6,914 nt of DNA from UMGS755 sp045652815 (lineage in GTDB: Bacteria > Bacillota > Clostridia > UBA1381 > UBA9506): the NCBI GenBank assembly GCA_045652815.1, contig JAZOLH010000052.1, forward strand, positions 1-6,914, given 5' to 3'. The notes beneath the pieces are model-generated. The model worked only from the letters and a program-made list of their open reading frames with translations, did not search any database and was not told the origin of the DNA. Below, piece after piece: positions 5,759 to 6,914 of this stretch. The translations under genes and the position numbers were made by a program. Each line of letters starts with the position of its first letter. Position 1 is the stretch's first letter.

Positions 5759-6469
5759 ATGATGCAGGTTACACTGATTCGAACACTTATTTTATACATA
5801 GCGGTTGTGCTGGCACTCAGAATGATGGGAAAGCGGCAAGTTGGTCAATTACAGCCATCGGAACTGGTGATTGCCATGATGCTCTCAGAGCTTGCCTCTA
5901 TTCCTATGGAAAGTGTCGGCGCACCGCTGCTATCGGGACTTATCCCCATTTTCACTTTAATCGTAGCCGAAACAACTTTTTCCTTCTTAACCTTAAGAAG
6001 CAGGCGGATGCGAAGGCTTTTATCCGGCTCCCCTACCATTTTGATTGAAAAAGGACAAATTTTGCAAAAAGAGTTAGAACGACTTCGTTACAACATTGAT
6101 GACCTTTTGGAAGAACTCAGAAGTTCAGGCTACGCCAATGTTTTAGATGTGGAATATGCCATCATCGAGTCTAATGGTGATTTGAGCGTGATTCCCAAAT
6201 CCACCAAACGCCCTGTAACGCCGGAAGATTTATCCATCACGCCACCTTTTGAGGGCGTGCCTCATCTTTTGATTACAGATGGTATTGTCAACTATGAGGC
6301 GCTGAAAAGAACGGGCCATTCGGTAGAATGGTTGATTGATCGGCTGAATGCCTATGAAATTTATGATATCGAAGACGTATTCCTGGCAACGCTTGACTCA
6401 ACAGGACAACTGTTTGTGCAGAAAAAAATAAAGAAAAAAAGTGCATCTACAAAGAGGAATGGGCCATGA
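5759..6469 (+). CDS. DUF421 (YetF-family) membrane protein
   Basis: A 236-residue membrane protein of the YetF/YcaP type. The N-terminal half holds about three membrane segments: residues 5-22 (LIRTLILYIAVVLALRMM), about 36-54 and about 58-82. The signature MGKRQVGQLQPSELVIAMML lies between the first two, followed by SELASIPM. The C-terminal half is the cytoplasmic YetF-type domain with SGSPTILIEKGQI, ERLRYNIDDLLEELRSSGY, VEYAIIESNGDLSVIPK and a lysine-rich tail. In Bacillus subtilis the relatives YetF and 2Duf affect spore inner-membrane properties and heat resistance, but the biochemical role of the domain is unclear. The frame stays open upstream to an ATG at 5639. The start at 5759 is chosen because AAAGGAG ends five bases before it, family homology begins here, and the longer form would run through the promoter zone. 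An adjacent ATG at 5762 is equally possible. The stop overlaps the next gene's start (ATGA). Confidence 0.92.
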   Translation: MMQVTLIRTLILYIAVVLALRMMGKRQVGQLQPSELVIAMMLSELASIPMESVGAPLLSGLIPIFTLIVAETTFSFLTLRSRRMRRLLSGSPTILIEKGQILQKELERLRYNIDDLLEELRSSGYANVLDVEYAIIESNGDLSVIPKSTKRPVTPEDLSITPPFEGVPHLLITDGIVNYEALKRTGHSVEWLIDRLNAYEIYDIEDVFLATLDSTGQLFVQKKIKKKSASTKRNGP

Positions 6470-6870
6470 AAACCTTTATCATTGCAATCGTGATTTTTCT
6501 TGTTATGCTGATAGGAACGGGGATTTACATCGGCTGGATTGATTCGGTTTCGGAAAAATTTGCAAGCAAATCCGCGGCTATGCATGATGATGTTAAATGT
6601 GAGAATTGGGACGTTTGCGAAGCGCAGATGGCAGACTTTTTTGATGAGTGGAACCAGATATATCCTAAAATTGAATTCTTTATTCATCACAAGGAAATTG
6701 ATACCATCAACAACCTTTTGTACGAGCTGGATGGTTACATTAAAGTTCGTGACAAAGACGGATTTTTGGTGCGAAACGGTGTTTTGCAAAATATGCTTTT
6801 ACTACTCCCTGTTGGCGAACGGTTAAATTGGGAAAACATCCTTTGCACCGAAACTTTAGATATCACATAA
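6466..6870 (+). CDS. DUF4363 family membrane-anchored protein
   Basis: A 134-residue protein with one N-terminal hydrophobic segment (residues 4-24, FIIAIVIFLVMLIGTGIYIGW), which is likely a signal anchor because no clear cleavage site follows. The remaining ~110 residues would form a helical domain outside the membrane. This has the family-like pattern of spaced tryptophans (W48, W62) and the HHKEID motif at 74-79, followed by LLYELDGYI. Two cysteines (C45, C51) lie at the start of the domain. No enzymatic motif is visible. The start shares four bases with the DUF421 stop (ATGA), and GAGG lies about nine bases upstream, so the two are translationally coupled. DUF421 and DUF4363 genes are commonly found together in Clostridia, which suggests that they form a membrane complex; its job is unknown. 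Confidence 0.85.
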   Translation: MKTFIIAIVIFLVMLIGTGIYIGWIDSVSEKFASKSAAMHDDVKCENWDVCEAQMADFFDEWNQIYPKIEFFIHHKEIDTINNLLYELDGYIKVRDKDGFLVRNGVLQNMLLLLPVGERLNWENILCTETLDIT

Positions 6871-6882
6871 AATGTTATATAC

Positions 6883-6905
6883 CGAGAAAGGCTTTGCTTT
6901 TTTCG
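6883..6905 (+). terminator. Possible terminator after the DUF421-DUF4363 operon
   Basis: Twelve bases after the DUF4363 stop, CGAGAAAG (6883-6890) can pair with CTTTTTTCG (6897-6905) with one bulged T and one G-U pair around the loop GCTTTG. The following TTTATATAA is U-rich but short. The window ends a few bases later, so the element cannot be judged fully. Confidence 0.35.
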
Positions 6906-6914
6906 TTTATATAA

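Noticed and set aside
1..6914. tRNA, rRNA, CRISPR array, insertion sequence or attachment sites
   Set aside because: No regularly spaced direct repeats, transposase motifs, long terminal inverted repeats or tRNA-like cloverleaf sequences were seen on either strand.

Overview
This window looks like a chromosomal segment from an anaerobic Clostridia-type member of the Bacillota. I infer this from the strong GGAG-type ribosome binding sites, the AT-rich extended -10 promoters, a ferredoxin-dependent 2-oxoacid oxidoreductase of the VorB type, and a DUF421/DUF4363 membrane gene pair. I see no phage, transposon, CRISPR or resistance content. No gene stands out in composition, although this was judged only by eye.

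Layout. Positions 1-5418 hold one run of minus-strand genes. In transcription order these are a SIMIBI-like P-loop ATPase (5418-4744), a small 2x[4Fe-4S] ferredoxin subunit (4709-4503), the alpha subunit (4407-3343) and the TPP-binding beta subunit (3343-2606) of a 2-oxoacid:ferredoxin oxidoreductase, then recX (2490-1840) and priA (from 1773, cut by the window start). A good extended -10 promoter lies just upstream of the ATPase. Upstream of it sits a separate minus-strand unit: a 37-residue single-span membrane protein (5636-5523) with its own extended -10 and its own terminator. Divergent from it on the plus strand is a two-gene membrane operon, DUF421 then DUF4363, joined by an ATGA overlap. 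A possible terminator lies at the window end.

How the genes work together. The ferredoxin, alpha and beta proteins form the core of an enzyme that oxidatively decarboxylates a 2-oxoacid to an acyl-CoA and passes the electrons to ferredoxin. The substrate is probably a branched-chain 2-oxoacid or 2-oxoglutarate and cannot be fixed from sequence. The gamma subunit that normally completes this complex is neither next to these genes nor fused to them. Where the gamma gene would be expected there are 115 bases rich in inverted repeats, followed by the DNA-repair genes recX and priA. The ATPase at the head of the operon has no known role in this enzyme and could be a maturation or regulatory factor.

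The main points to re-examine are the missing gamma subunit, the linked ATPase, the 37-aa membrane protein, and two structured non-coding stretches (4408-4502 and 2491-2605) that could control translation of vorB and recX.
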